A DNA stretch of 64,000 bases from JAQUBU01 sp036677685 (GCA_036677685.1 JAVBWA010000005.1:74520-138519); one strand, 5' to 3'; shown: positions 40,161 to 48,886, numbered from the stretch's first letter. Made by a program: numbers and translations. The notes: a model not told the origin generated them from the letters alone.

Positions 40161-40402
40161 ATGAAAAGAGTATGATTATGTGTATAAGGCGAATCCGGAA
40201 GCCAATATGTTTTTATAGCGTTGCGGAAAGTATTCCTAGTCCCGGCATATGCAATGGCTGAAGGGCCTTATGCGGCTGCTAAGCGATCGTGTGTTTGCTT
40301 ATCTGTAAATCTGCTAAGAAATACTGAAAAATTTTTATCATCAAATGGGGCACAATATTAACGGTATATTGCTGTATTAAATTTGTATAGGAGGTGATTT
40401 CT

Positions 40403-40528
40403 TTGGCTGGCAAGGGTTCGAAAAGACAAGATACCGAGACATCAGGTATTCCCAGTGAAGAACATGCAAGAACAGGGCGGAAAAAGGTTGCTTCCTCCGA
40501 TGATTCAAAAAAGAAGAAGAAAAAATAA
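40403..40528 (+). CDS. Tiny Lys-rich protein, paralogue 2
   Basis: 41 residues from TTG 40403, with AGGAGGTGATTT before it. It reads AGKGSKRQDTETSGIPSEEH then ARTGRKKVASSDDSKKKKKK. It differs from the copy at 32774 by a short insertion and a few substitutions. Flanking sequence on both sides is also alike, including GGCGAG...TTTATGAA..CTCTCGTCTTATAGC downstream, so the whole unit of about 200 bp was duplicated in direct orientation around the respiratory module. Confidence 0.6.
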   Translation: MAGKGSKRQDTETSGIPSEEHARTGRKKVASSDDSKKKKKK

Positions 40529-40602
40529 CCCATAATTTGGGCGAGGTTTCGATTTATGAACTCTCGTCTTATAGCTTTATCCATAAAAATTTACAAAAGT
40601 TA

Positions 40603-41931
40603 CTACAGCAGCCCGGCCCGGCTACTGACCCGGATGAGGGCTGCTTCACTATGCTTCTTCACTTCATCCGTATCCAGAGACAGGATTTGGCCATTCATCA
40701 TCAAAAGCCTTCCGTCGACTATGGTGGCAAAAGCATCAGCCGCCTGGGCCTGGTAAACGAGCTGGGTGTAAACATCAGTGGCACCCAAGGGGCGGCTGTG
40801 CCAGTTGTTCAGATTAATAACAGCCAGGTCGGCTTTCTTGCCCACTTCGATACTTCCAATTTCAGCTTCCGTTCCCATTGCTCTGGCTCCCCCCAGTGTA
40901 GCCATTTCAAAAACCCGGGGGGCAGGCATGCTGACCGGTCCATGAACCGGTTTGTGGATAAGAGCTGCCAGCCGCATTTCCATAAACATATTTAGATTAT
41001 TGTTGCAGGGAGCCCCGTCAGCTCCCAACGATATATTGGCTCCCAGGTTTAACAGAGGAGGTATGGGAGCGATACCCGAAGCCAGTTTCAAATTGGCGGA
41101 AGGGCAGTGCGCTATATTGCAGCGATTGTCGGCTAGAATTTGCATTTCCTCTTCATCCAGATGAATGCAATGGGCGAGGATAAGGTTTTCATTGCAAAGG
41201 CCCAGTCTGTTTAAATATTTGACATTGGGCAGACCCCGTTCTTTTTTTACCAACTCAACCTCACTAAGGTTTTCCGAAGCATGGGTATGGACCGGGATAT
41301 TGTACTGCCTGGAAAGCCGGGCTACCTCCCGCAGCAATGGTTCGCTGCAGGAGACTGCAAAGCGAGGGCAAAAGGCATATTTGATGCGGCCCTGTTCCTT
41401 ACCGTGCCATCGATTAATCAAGTCCAGGCTTTCATTCAGCGCATTATCACTGCTGTCCATCATAGCCGGGGGCACTCCGCTTCCACAGTCCATCAGGCAT
41501 TTACCACCCAGATAGCGAATTCCGGCCCGGCTGACTGCTTCGAATACTGAATTGCTGTGTCTGACCGTTGCCATATCGATTACTGAAGTGGTACCTCCGC
41601 GCAGCAATTCGCAGCAGCCCAGGAGCGAGGAATAATAGAGGGAATCGGCATCGTGGGAGGCTTCCAAAGGCCAGATGCGAAGCTTTAGCCAATCCAAAAG
41701 ATCCATATCGTCGGCCATTCCCCGGAAAAGCACCTGGCAAAGGTGGATATGGGTTTGGATCAGTCCGGGAATGACCAGCATGTCGCGGGCGTCAATTACC
41801 TGTTCAGCCTCAGCACTGTTTATGGTTCCGATTTGGCTTATACGGTCATCTTCGATTAAAATGTCAGCCTGAATAATGTCACGATGGGTGTTCATGGTAA
41901 CCAAGACACCGTTTTTTATCAAAATGGACAT
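40603..41931 (-). CDS. Amidohydrolase of the SAH/5'-deoxyadenosine/MTA deaminase (MtaD/TrzA) group
   Basis: 442 residues from ATG 41931; the in-frame ATG at 41940 touches the GAAAGG ribosome site directly and is less likely. Metal ligands are seen as QTHIHLCQ (HxH), HTHASE, LAHCIHLDEEE and SLGADGAPCNNN. The arrangement PGLIQTHIHLCQVLFRGMAD and DLLDWLKLRIWPLE is typical of the adenosine-type deaminases and atrazine hydrolase relatives. Likely substrates are S-adenosylhomocysteine, 5'-methylthioadenosine or 5'-deoxyadenosine. It is convergent with the small Lys-rich gene. The precise substrate is not decided by sequence alone. Confidence 0.85.
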   Translation of the reverse strand: MSILIKNGVLVTMNTHRDIIQADILIEDDRISQIGTINSAEAEQVIDARDMLVIPGLIQTHIHLCQVLFRGMADDMDLLDWLKLRIWPLEASHDADSLYYSSLLGCCELLRGGTTSVIDMATVRHSNSVFEAVSRAGIRYLGGKCLMDCGSGVPPAMMDSSDNALNESLDLINRWHGKEQGRIKYAFCPRFAVSCSEPLLREVARLSRQYNIPVHTHASENLSEVELVKKERGLPNVKYLNRLGLCNENLILAHCIHLDEEEMQILADNRCNIAHCPSANLKLASGIAPIPPLLNLGANISLGADGAPCNNNLNMFMEMRLAALIHKPVHGPVSMPAPRVFEMATLGGARAMGTEAEIGSIEVGKKADLAVINLNNWHSRPLGATDVYTQLVYQAQAADAFATIVDGRLLMMNGQILSLDTDEVKKHSEAALIRVSSRAGLL

Positions 41932-42041
41932 TTTAGCCATCCTTTCTCTATATCATCCATTAAACCATAATATTATGCCAATTTCATTCATAGTCTTAAA
42001 CATAAACTTAACTGGGGGTTTGAGAAATTAAACAGAATACT

Positions 42042-43439
42042 ATGCTGGAGCGGAAAGTCGGTCGTTTATTAATAGAACTGTCTTTACCCGCCGGTTTGGG
42101 TATGATTATTTACTGCCTGTTGGGCCTGGTGGACAGTTTCTTTATCTCCCGGCTGGGTGCGGCGCCCCTGGCAGCTTTAACCCTATCCATGCCGGCGCAG
42201 ATTCTAATCAGCTCCATAGCTGCTTCCACCGGAGTGGGTTTGACCTCATTAATATCCCGCACTTTGGGCAGAGGGGATTATAAATATGCAGATAACGCAG
42301 CCTGGCATGGACTGTTATTGAGTATAGTCTACGGTTTGTTATTTATCTTGGCCGGCAGCAATTACATTGACGACATTTTACTTATATCCGGATGTACGGC
42401 AGAGACTTTCAAACTGTGTCAGGAATACTTGCATATAATCCTCCTGGGGTCGCTGTTTACCTTTATTCCCATAATAATCGGCAGCATCATGCAGGGTGAA
42501 GGCAACACATTTATACCGGTAATGTTTACGCTTTTGACCATGTTGCTTAATGTTATTCTGGACCCGGTTTTTATATTCGGTTATGGTATTATCGAAGGCC
42601 AGGGCTTGAATGGGGCAGCTCTGGCTACGGTACTGGCCCAGCTTATAAGCAGTGTTTTAATGCTCTGGGTAATTGCCCGGAAGCGGAATTTACTTAGCTG
42701 GTCACTCGGAAATTTACGGCCCCGGCTTAAAGTTTTGGCGGAAATCTATAAAGTGGGTTTTCCCGCTATGCTTACGGAAATAGCCGGGGTTTTGCTTATG
42801 CTGGTTCTGAATAAGGTATTGGCTGGATACGGTTTCCGGGCTTTGGCGGTTTTAGGAGTATTTTTACGGGTGCGTTCACTGGCTTACATGCCTGTTTTCG
42901 GCTTGACTCAGGGAATTATGCCGATTGTTGGTTTTGCTTACGGGGCTCGCAAGCTGGACCGGGTGAAAGAAAGCATAGTCAAGGCTTCGGTATTTTCTGT
43001 GCTGGTTCTGGCCGCGGCCTGGTTTGTTATGCAAAAATACCCCCTATGGATAATGGCATTTTTCTCCTCTGATCCGGCGCTATTAACTGCGGGAGCAAAT
43101 TGTATGCGATGGGCGACAATATTTCTGCCCTTAATGGGACCGGTATTTATTATTTCTTCAGTTCTGCAGGCTATGGGGAAGGCTGTAGCAGCCATGTATA
43201 TGTCGCTGATTCGTCAGCTAGGCTTGTTCATACTTCCTCTGCTAATCATTCCCGCTTATTGTGGTCTTAACGGAGTATGGTTGGTTTTCTCGATTTCAGA
43301 GCTGTTGTCGGGAGTTTTGGCTATGTTTTTCTTGCTAAGCTTGTGGAAGGAATTGCAGGTCAGAAAACGCCGGTCAGCTATTATTCTCTTACCCGTAACC
43401 CGGAGCTGCCAAAGACTCTTAGCCTGGTTGCGCTGGTAA
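42042..43439 (+). CDS. MATE-family multidrug/cation efflux protein
   Basis: 465 residues, about twelve membrane helices in two related halves. It begins VGRLLIELSLPAGLGMIIYC with GLVDSFFISRLGAAPLAALTL, the NorM/DinF-type signature, and the second half repeats PAMLTEIAGVLLMLVLNKVL. It exports drugs or metabolites by Na+ or H+ antiport; the substrate is unknown. Only a weak ribosome site is present before ATG 42042. It is followed by two copies of the dispersed repeat, then holA. Confidence 0.9.
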   Translation: MLERKVGRLLIELSLPAGLGMIIYCLLGLVDSFFISRLGAAPLAALTLSMPAQILISSIAASTGVGLTSLISRTLGRGDYKYADNAAWHGLLLSIVYGLLFILAGSNYIDDILLISGCTAETFKLCQEYLHIILLGSLFTFIPIIIGSIMQGEGNTFIPVMFTLLTMLLNVILDPVFIFGYGIIEGQGLNGAALATVLAQLISSVLMLWVIARKRNLLSWSLGNLRPRLKVLAEIYKVGFPAMLTEIAGVLLMLVLNKVLAGYGFRALAVLGVFLRVRSLAYMPVFGLTQGIMPIVGFAYGARKLDRVKESIVKASVFSVLVLAAAWFVMQKYPLWIMAFFSSDPALLTAGANCMRWATIFLPLMGPVFIISSVLQAMGKAVAAMYMSLIRQLGLFILPLLIIPAYCGLNGVWLVFSISELLSGVLAMFFLLSLWKELQVRKRRSAIILLPVTRSCQRLLAWLRW

Positions 43440-43453
43440 AGGGGTAAAATAAT

Positions 43454-43617
43454 AACGAGGCGAAAATATGTCTCCGGCTTTTTTAAGACGGTCGGGTTCT
43501 CATCCCCCGCCTCGTTGCAGCGGTGTGTTGCCCCCTACGGGGACCACTTATATTGATTCCCTTCGGGAATGATTAAATTGTGTTGAAACAGTTCTGCAGT
43601 TCTTCCCATGTTTAAAT
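43454..43617 (+). repeat. Dispersed structured repeat, copy E (interior shortened)
   Basis: AACGAGGCGAAAAT to CATGTTTAAA. The closing stem AACGAGGCG/CGCCTCGTT and the hairpins CCCC-CTAC-GGGG and ATTCCC-TTC-GGGAAT are intact. The segment with TATTAACAAAACAGGCGG is deleted. Confidence 0.9.
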
Positions 43618-43655
43618 AGATTTGGAGGCCGGCTTTGATTTGTATTAGAATATAT

Positions 43656-43846
43656 AACGAGGCGAGAAAATATCTCCCGCTTCTTTGAGATGGCCGGGTT
43701 CCTATTAACAAAACAGGCGGAGGGTATCTGAACCCCCGCTTCGTTGCAGCGGTGTGTTGCTCCCTACGGGGACCACTTATATTGATTCCCTTCGGGAATG
43801 ATTAAATTGTGTTGAAACTGCTCCGCAGTTTCTTCCGGTGCTTAAA
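43656..43846 (+). repeat. Dispersed structured repeat, copy F (full length)
   Basis: AACGAGGCGAGAAA to CGGTGCTTAAA. The closing stem is AACGAGGCG/CGCTTCGTT with one G-U pair, and all three tail hairpins are present. Confidence 0.9.
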
Positions 43847-43898
43847 AAGGAAGAGGTTAGATGTGAAGGGTAGAGAATAATTATGCGGGGGAATCCTA

Positions 43899-44879
43899 AT
43901 GGCGAAAAATGATGTCTATTTTATCTGGGGTGAGGAACCCTTTTTGATAGATGTAAAAATTAATGAAATCATAACCCGACTAAAGGAGCAGAGTGGAGAG
44001 GAACCGGAACTGAATTATCTTGACACGGATGAATCCGGTCCGGTGGAATTACTAGAAACGCTTGAATTCAATTCGCTGTTTGCCTTGCAACGGGTGCTGA
44101 TTATTAAAAGACCGTCATGGCTGGGAAAAGCTAAACGCAAGGCTGCCAAGAGCGGTGATATTGAAAAGGTATTTCGGGATTACCTGCAGCGTGAACATGA
44201 AGGTCAAGTACTAATTATTACAGCGGTTGAACATAATTCCAGCAACGCCCTGGTGAAACTACTGGATAAAGAAGCTACGGTGGTTAATTGTAAAGCGGCC
44301 GGCAGCCAGTATCTGACCAACTGGATTAATGATGAGTTCAGTATGCGGAAATGTAATATCAAGCCGGCTGCCGTAAATATGCTGGCTCGGAGCGGGCAGG
44401 ACATGTATTACCTGCAGAACCTGATCGAAAAACTCTGCCTGGCGGGTGACGGTAAAGTTATAAACGAAGCTGATGTGGAGGAAGAACTCAATAATAAAGA
44501 AGAAATCAAGATATTCAAACTGACCGACGCGCTTTTGGCCCGAAATCTCAAAACATCGTTTGCGGCCTACTACCAATTGCTGGTTCAGGGCGAACATCCG
44601 ATTTTTTTTCTTTATATGATTGTGCGGCAGTTTATCTCTTTGGGTAAGGTGAAGTACTATCAGGAAAAAGGCTGCAATAAATTAGAAATAGCCGAAAAAA
44701 CCAGTATGAAGGAATTTAATGTGAGAAAAATGAGCGAGTATGCACGCAATTTTAGCTGGGAAGAAATTCAGGAACTGTTTGGCCGTTTTTTGCAGGCCGA
44801 CCTCAGTTTTAAAAGTACCGGGCAGGATGAGAAAATTATTATGGAGACTTTGCTTATAGAGGTTTGCAATAGAAAATAA
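43899..44879 (+). CDS. holA: DNA polymerase III delta subunit
   Basis: 326 residues. HolA opens the beta sliding clamp within the clamp loader. Features of the family are the N-terminal DVYFIWGEEPFLIDVKINEI, a YLDTDESG stretch, the degenerate AAA+ core, INDEFSMRKCNIKPAAVNML, and the C-terminal collar domain with FFLYMIVRQFISLGKVKYYQ. The gene heads the conserved holA-rpsT-spoIIP-lepA backbone, normally placed right after comEC. It has GCGGGGGAA upstream of the ATG. Confidence 0.92.
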   Translation: MAKNDVYFIWGEEPFLIDVKINEIITRLKEQSGEEPELNYLDTDESGPVELLETLEFNSLFALQRVLIIKRPSWLGKAKRKAAKSGDIEKVFRDYLQREHEGQVLIITAVEHNSSNALVKLLDKEATVVNCKAAGSQYLTNWINDEFSMRKCNIKPAAVNMLARSGQDMYYLQNLIEKLCLAGDGKVINEADVEEELNNKEEIKIFKLTDALLARNLKTSFAAYYQLLVQGEHPIFFLYMIVRQFISLGKVKYYQEKGCNKLEIAEKTSMKEFNVRKMSEYARNFSWEEIQELFGRFLQADLSFKSTGQDEKIIMETLLIEVCNRK

Positions 44880-44887
44880 ATAGGAAA

Positions 44888-44922
44888 TAAAAAATAGCCC
44901 TGTTGAAGGGCTATTTTAAATG
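44888..44922. terminator. Bidirectional terminator between holA and rpsT
   Basis: AAAATAGCCCT (44891-44901) pairs with AGGGCTATTTT (44907-44917) around a 5-nt loop; A and T runs on either side suit both convergent genes. Confidence 0.9.
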
Positions 44923-44929
44923 ATATTAC

Positions 44930-45196
44930 TTATTTGCTTAGAGCGTTTAATCTTTTGGTCAGAGCTGATTTTTTACGAGCAGCCGTATTCTTATGCAGAA
45001 TACCTTTGCCAATGCTTTTATCTATAAGCGAGGTTACTTGCAGCAATTTTTGGCCGGCTGTTTCCACATCCTCCGCTTTTAAGGACATTTCATATTTCTT
45101 TACCGCCGTTTTTAACCTGCTCTTATAAGCCTTATTTCTCATACGGTTTTCTTCTGCTTTTCTGGCTCTTTTAGCTGGAGTTTTACTCTTGGCCAC
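44930..45196 (-). CDS. rpsT: 30S ribosomal protein S20
   Basis: 88 residues, the standard length. It is Lys/Arg/Ala-rich and helical, with KRARKAEENRMRNKAYKSRL and GILHKNTAARKKSALTKRLN, the latter the conserved S20 end. It is on the minus strand, convergent with holA, as in B. subtilis. AAGGAGGTG precedes the ATG. A terminator-like stem lies further upstream (next entry). Confidence 0.98.
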   Translation of the reverse strand: MAKSKTPAKRARKAEENRMRNKAYKSRLKTAVKKYEMSLKAEDVETAGQKLLQVTSLIDKSIGKGILHKNTAARKKSALTKRLNALSK

Positions 45197-45251
45197 ATTT
45201 TCACCTCCTTAATAAATTCTAGACAACAGAAATACTATAGCATTACCGGAA

Positions 45252-45285
45252 ATAAAAAGCAATAAAAGGATAGCCTTTTTATTGC
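45252..45285 (-). promoter_or_regulatory. Terminator-like stem upstream of rpsT
   Basis: On the minus strand GCAATAAAAAGG pairs with CCTTTTATTGC around CTAT, and TTTTTATTT follows, about 60 bp before the rpsT start. With no minus-strand gene nearby upstream it may be an attenuator in the rpsT leader. It may equally end stray transcription. Confidence 0.45.
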
Positions 45286-45296
45286 TTACATAAAAT

Positions 45297-45486
45297 AACG
45301 AGGTAAAAGATGTCCCCCCGTTTCTTTAAATGGTCGGGTTTCTATTAACAAACCAGGCGGCGGTCTCCAATCCCCAGCTTCGTTGCAGCGCTGTGTTGCC
45401 CCCCTACGGGGACCACTTATATTGATTCTCTTCGGGAATGATTAATTTGTGTTGAAACTGTTACGCAGTTTCTTCCGATGCTTAAA
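45297..45486 (+). repeat. Dispersed structured repeat, copy G (full length)
   Basis: AACGAGGTAAAAGATG to CCGATGCTTAAA, lying between divergent rpsT and spoIIP. The closing stem is weakened (CAGCTTCGTT). The last hairpin reads AAACTGTTACGCAGTTT with one mismatch. Confidence 0.88.
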
Positions 45487-45571
45487 TCTTAGCCTAAAAC
45501 CCTGTCAAGTAGAAGTTCTATTAACTCATAGGAGACATAGAATTAATTAAATTGGCAGTGAGGTGGACAGG

Positions 45572-46609
45572 GTGCGAAGGCATTTTTTAACCTTTTTAAA
45601 GAGCATTGTTTTACTGCAATTGTTTATATTTATTCTTATAACCGGGGTAAGTGCTGATCTCGGCAGTAATTACCTGCAGTGGCTGTCTGCTTTTGAAATT
45701 GAAGACATGCTGCTGCCCTTTTCCCGCATAAACATCGATAAAAATGGAGCTGCATCATTATTTCAAAACGTTAACGTGGCTATGGCCGGCGAAGAAAAAA
45801 GTGGATTATTGACCGAGCGTTATTTTGAAACTGATTTTCCGGAAGCCATGATGGTTTCAAATATACAAGCATTGGACAATGGCTCGGGTGAAATAATAGT
45901 GAACAGCGGCACCGAAGAGAAAATCGAAACGCCGGATGTAGCGCGGACTGAATTACCCGAAGCCAAGCTTAACCGGAAACCGGATTATAGTAGCTTTTTC
46001 CAGGGATACAGAGTAGTATTTTATTGTACTCATGCTGCCGAATCCTATATTCCGGATAGTGGCCGGGCCCGCTGTGAAGGGGAGGCAGGACTGGTCAATA
46101 ATGTCGCTACGGATATTTGCAGCGGTTTAAAAGCCGGGGGGTTGGATGCCGGGTTTGTGAACACTCTGCATGATTTTCCGGACTATAATAACAGCTATAC
46201 CAGATCCCGGGAAACTGTTAATAAAATAATAGAGTCCACACCAAATCTTCTGGCGCTTTTTGATGTTCACCGGGACAGTGTGCCTGGTCAGGATATGAAG
46301 GAAATTGTTGAAATAAACGGCAAAAAAAGCGCACGGATTTTAATTATCGTTGGTACCAATGAACGCAAACCACACCCTAACTGGCAGGAAAACCTGAGGT
46401 TTGCGGAAATGATATACGCCCAAGCAGAAAAGATGTATCCGGGATTAATGAAGGGTGTAAGAACCAAAGCCGGAACCTATAATCAGGAGTATTTCCCCAA
46501 AAGCTTGCTTTTGGAATTCGGCAGTGATATTAACTCGCTGGCTGAAGCCAGTTATGCAGCAGAATTGTTTGCTGATGTGCTTTTAGAGGTTTTGAAGGAG
46601 GAAGTATAG
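45572..46609 (+). CDS. spoIIP: Stage II sporulation protein P (amidase/endopeptidase)
   Basis: 345 residues from GTG 45572, favoured by GAGGTGG six bases upstream; GTG 45563 is an alternative. A signal anchor lies near residues 10-27. The SpoIIP catalytic domain has FYCTHAAESYIPD, GLVNNVATDI, NTLHDFPDYNNSYTRS, LFDVHRDSV and LLLEFGSDINSL, the metal and catalytic residues being in the His/Glu motifs. It degrades peptidoglycan with SpoIID during engulfment, which marks an endospore-forming lineage. The gpr protease gene that precedes spoIIP in B. subtilis is absent. Confidence 0.92.
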   Translation: MRRHFLTFLKSIVLLQLFIFILITGVSADLGSNYLQWLSAFEIEDMLLPFSRINIDKNGAASLFQNVNVAMAGEEKSGLLTERYFETDFPEAMMVSNIQALDNGSGEIIVNSGTEEKIETPDVARTELPEAKLNRKPDYSSFFQGYRVVFYCTHAAESYIPDSGRARCEGEAGLVNNVATDICSGLKAGGLDAGFVNTLHDFPDYNNSYTRSRETVNKIIESTPNLLALFDVHRDSVPGQDMKEIVEINGKKSARILIIVGTNERKPHPNWQENLRFAEMIYAQAEKMYPGLMKGVRTKAGTYNQEYFPKSLLLEFGSDINSLAEASYAAELFADVLLEVLKEEV

Positions 46610-46612
46610 TAA

Positions 46613-46909
46613 ATGGCCAGGGGATATCAATTACTGATGGTTCTGGTACTTGTCAGCCTGGTGATCATGGGCCTAAATACCAGCAATCAGGGCATAAGCC
46701 GTCTAACCGCTGAAAACCGGGGACAAGTCATTGGAGTAGATTTTGACAACGAAGCGATTAAGCTGCAGGTTTGCTCCAAGGATTATATCTATACCATAGA
46801 CAAACTTCGTGATCAAGGAAAAGATATGGCTGCCGAACTTAAGTCGCTGGGAGAGCAGGCAAAAAGCTATACATTTAGAATCTGGAATATATTTAAGGCG
46901 ATTGTCTAA
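46613..46909 (+). CDS. Small membrane-anchored protein of unknown function
   Basis: 98 residues starting three bases after the spoIIP stop, with GAAGGAGGAAG as ribosome site, so certainly co-translated. It has one N-terminal membrane segment (residues 5-22), then a soluble domain with GQVIGVDFDNEAIKLQVCSK and an amphipathic helix. I do not recognise the family. Position suggests a role at the membrane during sporulation or none beyond coupling. Confidence 0.65.
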   Translation: MARGYQLLMVLVLVSLVIMGLNTSNQGISRLTAENRGQVIGVDFDNEAIKLQVCSKDYIYTIDKLRDQGKDMAAELKSLGEQAKSYTFRIWNIFKAIV

Positions 46910-46921
46910 TGTAAGGGCATC

Positions 46922-47060
46922 CACCGGTTAAGGAACGGGGACACACCTCCTTCGGTGCAACCTTAATGGTGACCGAAGGGAGCATCAGTAGTGCCCGTAG
47001 GGGGAAATGCCCCCATGGTAAGGAATGTCCTTATGGTGCCGGTACTCAACTGGTGACGTT
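46922..47060 (+). repeat. Second intergenic repeat type (GGGGACACACCTCC), copy 1
   Basis: Contains GGGGACACACCTCC, the stem CCTTCGGT...ACCGAAGG, GGGGG-AAAT-GCCCCC and GTAAGGAATGTCCTTA. A shorter relative lies at 53163-53245. Both sit directly between genes of the backbone. Confidence 0.65.
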
Positions 47061-47074
47061 GGAGATGAAATAGT

Positions 47075-48637
47075 TTGAGTGATAATACCAAACATATGGC
47101 CAGAGCAGCCGTTCTCCTAATGATTACGGTGATTCTGTCCAGGATTTTGGGCTACGGGCGCGAAGTAGCCCTTTATACCGAATTTGGCCAGAATTATATG
47201 ACTGACGCCTATCGGGCGGCTTTTTCAATTCCCGACTTTATTTACATGCTGTTGGTAGGGGGAGCACTTAGTGCTGCGCTCATTCCGGTATTTTCGGCCT
47301 ATATTGCCACCGGCCGGGATGATGATGGCTGGCGCTCCGCCAGTATCGTGTTAAACTATACGATTATAATTTTGATAATTTTGATAATAATTGCCTATCT
47401 CTACACGCGGCCTTTAATAAATATTTTAGTGCCGGGAATTCCTGAACCCTACAACAGTCTGGCGGTTCATCTTACCCATATAATGTTTGTGCAGACTTTT
47501 TTTATGGCCTTAAACGGGCTGGCTATGGGGGTGCTGAACTCCCATCATCACTTCTTTACACCCGCGCTGGGCAGCCTGCTTTACAATGTGGCGATCATTG
47601 GGCTTGGTTTGGCTCTGGTAGATCGACTGGGGATTGCGGCATTTTCCTACGGAGTGGTGTTGGGGGCAATAATCAATTTTCTGGTGCAGATCCCTGCATT
47701 ACGCAGGGTGGGAATGAGGTACTATTTTTCATTTGATTACCGGGATGAAGGTTTCAGGCAGATTATGATACTCATGCTTCCGGTCCTGGCCGGCCTGGGA
47801 GCGGTGCAATTAAGCCTGTTTGTAACCCAAAACCTGGCCTCCGGACTGGCTCCGGGAACTGTAAGTGCTTTGGCTCTGGCTCAGCGTATAATGAATCTGC
47901 CCCTGGGTATATTTGCGGTTTCCATTGCGGTAGCCATTTTCCCGACTTTAACCAGCTTAAGTGCCCGCGGTGAACTGGAGATGTTTAAACGTACCAGTTC
48001 CCTGGGTATTAGAGCGGTTTTCTTGCTTACTATTCCAGCTTCCCTGGGTTTGATAGCCCTGGGGGAACCGGTGATAAAGCTGCTGTTTGAACAGGGTAAG
48101 TTCACTGCCAGTGCTGTTACGATTACCAACGAAGCCTTGCTTTACTATTGCTTGGGGATGTTTGCTTATTCATCCCTGCAAGTTTTGAACCGAAGTTTTT
48201 ATGCGCTCAAAGATACCATAAGCCCGGTTGTAGCAGCAGTTATCACTATTGCCTTCAATATTTTGCTGTCAATGAAACTGGTGGGGTCGATGGGGCATGT
48301 GGGGTTGGCCTTATCCTACTCTTTAGCGGGAATCCTCAGCCTGCTGTTTCTGCTGATTATATTAAGACAGAAAATGGGCAAAATCGGAGTTACCGTCCTG
48401 ATAAAGAGTTTTACTATATCTTTGGGAGCGTCATTAATAATGTTTCTGGCTGTCCGGAATATAACTGCTTACTCCTTGCATCTGCTGACCTTTGGCAGTA
48501 AACTGAATCTTCTTATTGGGGTAAGTGCCGGTGTACTATCGGGGGCTATTGTGTACGGGGCGATAATATATCTGTTTAAACTGGAAGAGAGTGAACTGGT
48601 TCTGGGAATACTGAGAAAAAAATTACACCGAGCGTAA
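47075..48637 (+). CDS. murJ: Lipid II flippase MurJ (MviN)
   Basis: 520 residues, about fourteen membrane helices. Hallmarks are ILSRILGYGREVALYTEFG at the N terminus, DAYRAAFSIPDFIYMLLVGGALSAALIPVF and LPLGIFAVSIAVAIFPTLT, including the conserved Arg residues of the MOP-fold cavity. MurJ flips lipid II for peptidoglycan. It starts at TTG 47075 (GGAG 11 bases upstream); ATG 47096 is an alternative. It lies between spoIIP and lepA, an order also found in other Clostridia. Confidence 0.92.
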   Translation: MSDNTKHMARAAVLLMITVILSRILGYGREVALYTEFGQNYMTDAYRAAFSIPDFIYMLLVGGALSAALIPVFSAYIATGRDDDGWRSASIVLNYTIIILIILIIIAYLYTRPLINILVPGIPEPYNSLAVHLTHIMFVQTFFMALNGLAMGVLNSHHHFFTPALGSLLYNVAIIGLGLALVDRLGIAAFSYGVVLGAIINFLVQIPALRRVGMRYYFSFDYRDEGFRQIMILMLPVLAGLGAVQLSLFVTQNLASGLAPGTVSALALAQRIMNLPLGIFAVSIAVAIFPTLTSLSARGELEMFKRTSSLGIRAVFLLTIPASLGLIALGEPVIKLLFEQGKFTASAVTITNEALLYYCLGMFAYSSLQVLNRSFYALKDTISPVVAAVITIAFNILLSMKLVGSMGHVGLALSYSLAGILSLLFLLIILRQKMGKIGVTVLIKSFTISLGASLIMFLAVRNITAYSLHLLTFGSKLNLLIGVSAGVLSGAIVYGAIIYLFKLEESELVLGILRKKLHRA

Positions 48638-48800
48638 GCTTGTTTGCCTGGTACAGTTGAGACATGAAACAAGCTGAAGGTATTTCCCATATAAGACCGG
48701 CCGCAGTATATGTATAGTGAACATATGGAAATCTTTTTGAAGAAGCCAAATGGTGAGGAATGCAAGCAATTGAACGCTTGGAGACGATCAGGTATAATCT

Positions 48801-48843
48801 ATTGTGTTGAAACTGCTCCGCAGTTTCTTCCGGTGCTTAAACA
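48801..48843 (+). repeat. Dispersed repeat, 3'-end fragment before lepA
   Basis: ATTGTGTTGAAACTGCTCCG and onward to GGTGCTTAA, the last hairpin and tail of the 190-bp repeat. It lies in the lepA leader, 44 bp before the start codon. Confidence 0.85.
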
Positions 48844-48886
48844 ATGGTCGCAACCAAGCGTATTATTAATCCTGGAGGGTTTTAAT

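Larger units (their letters stand above)
43440..43898. other. Repeat-filled spacer between the MATE gene and holA
   Basis: Two full-tail copies of the dispersed repeat (43454-43617 and 43656-43846) in direct orientation, separated by 38 bp. No gene. This is the right border of the accessory block that splits comEC from holA. Confidence 0.7.

Noticed and set aside
48710..48886. N-terminal extension of LepA
   Set aside because: The frame is open, but the region includes a repeat fragment and has no ribosome site. TTG 48887 with GGAGGG gives the standard LepA length.
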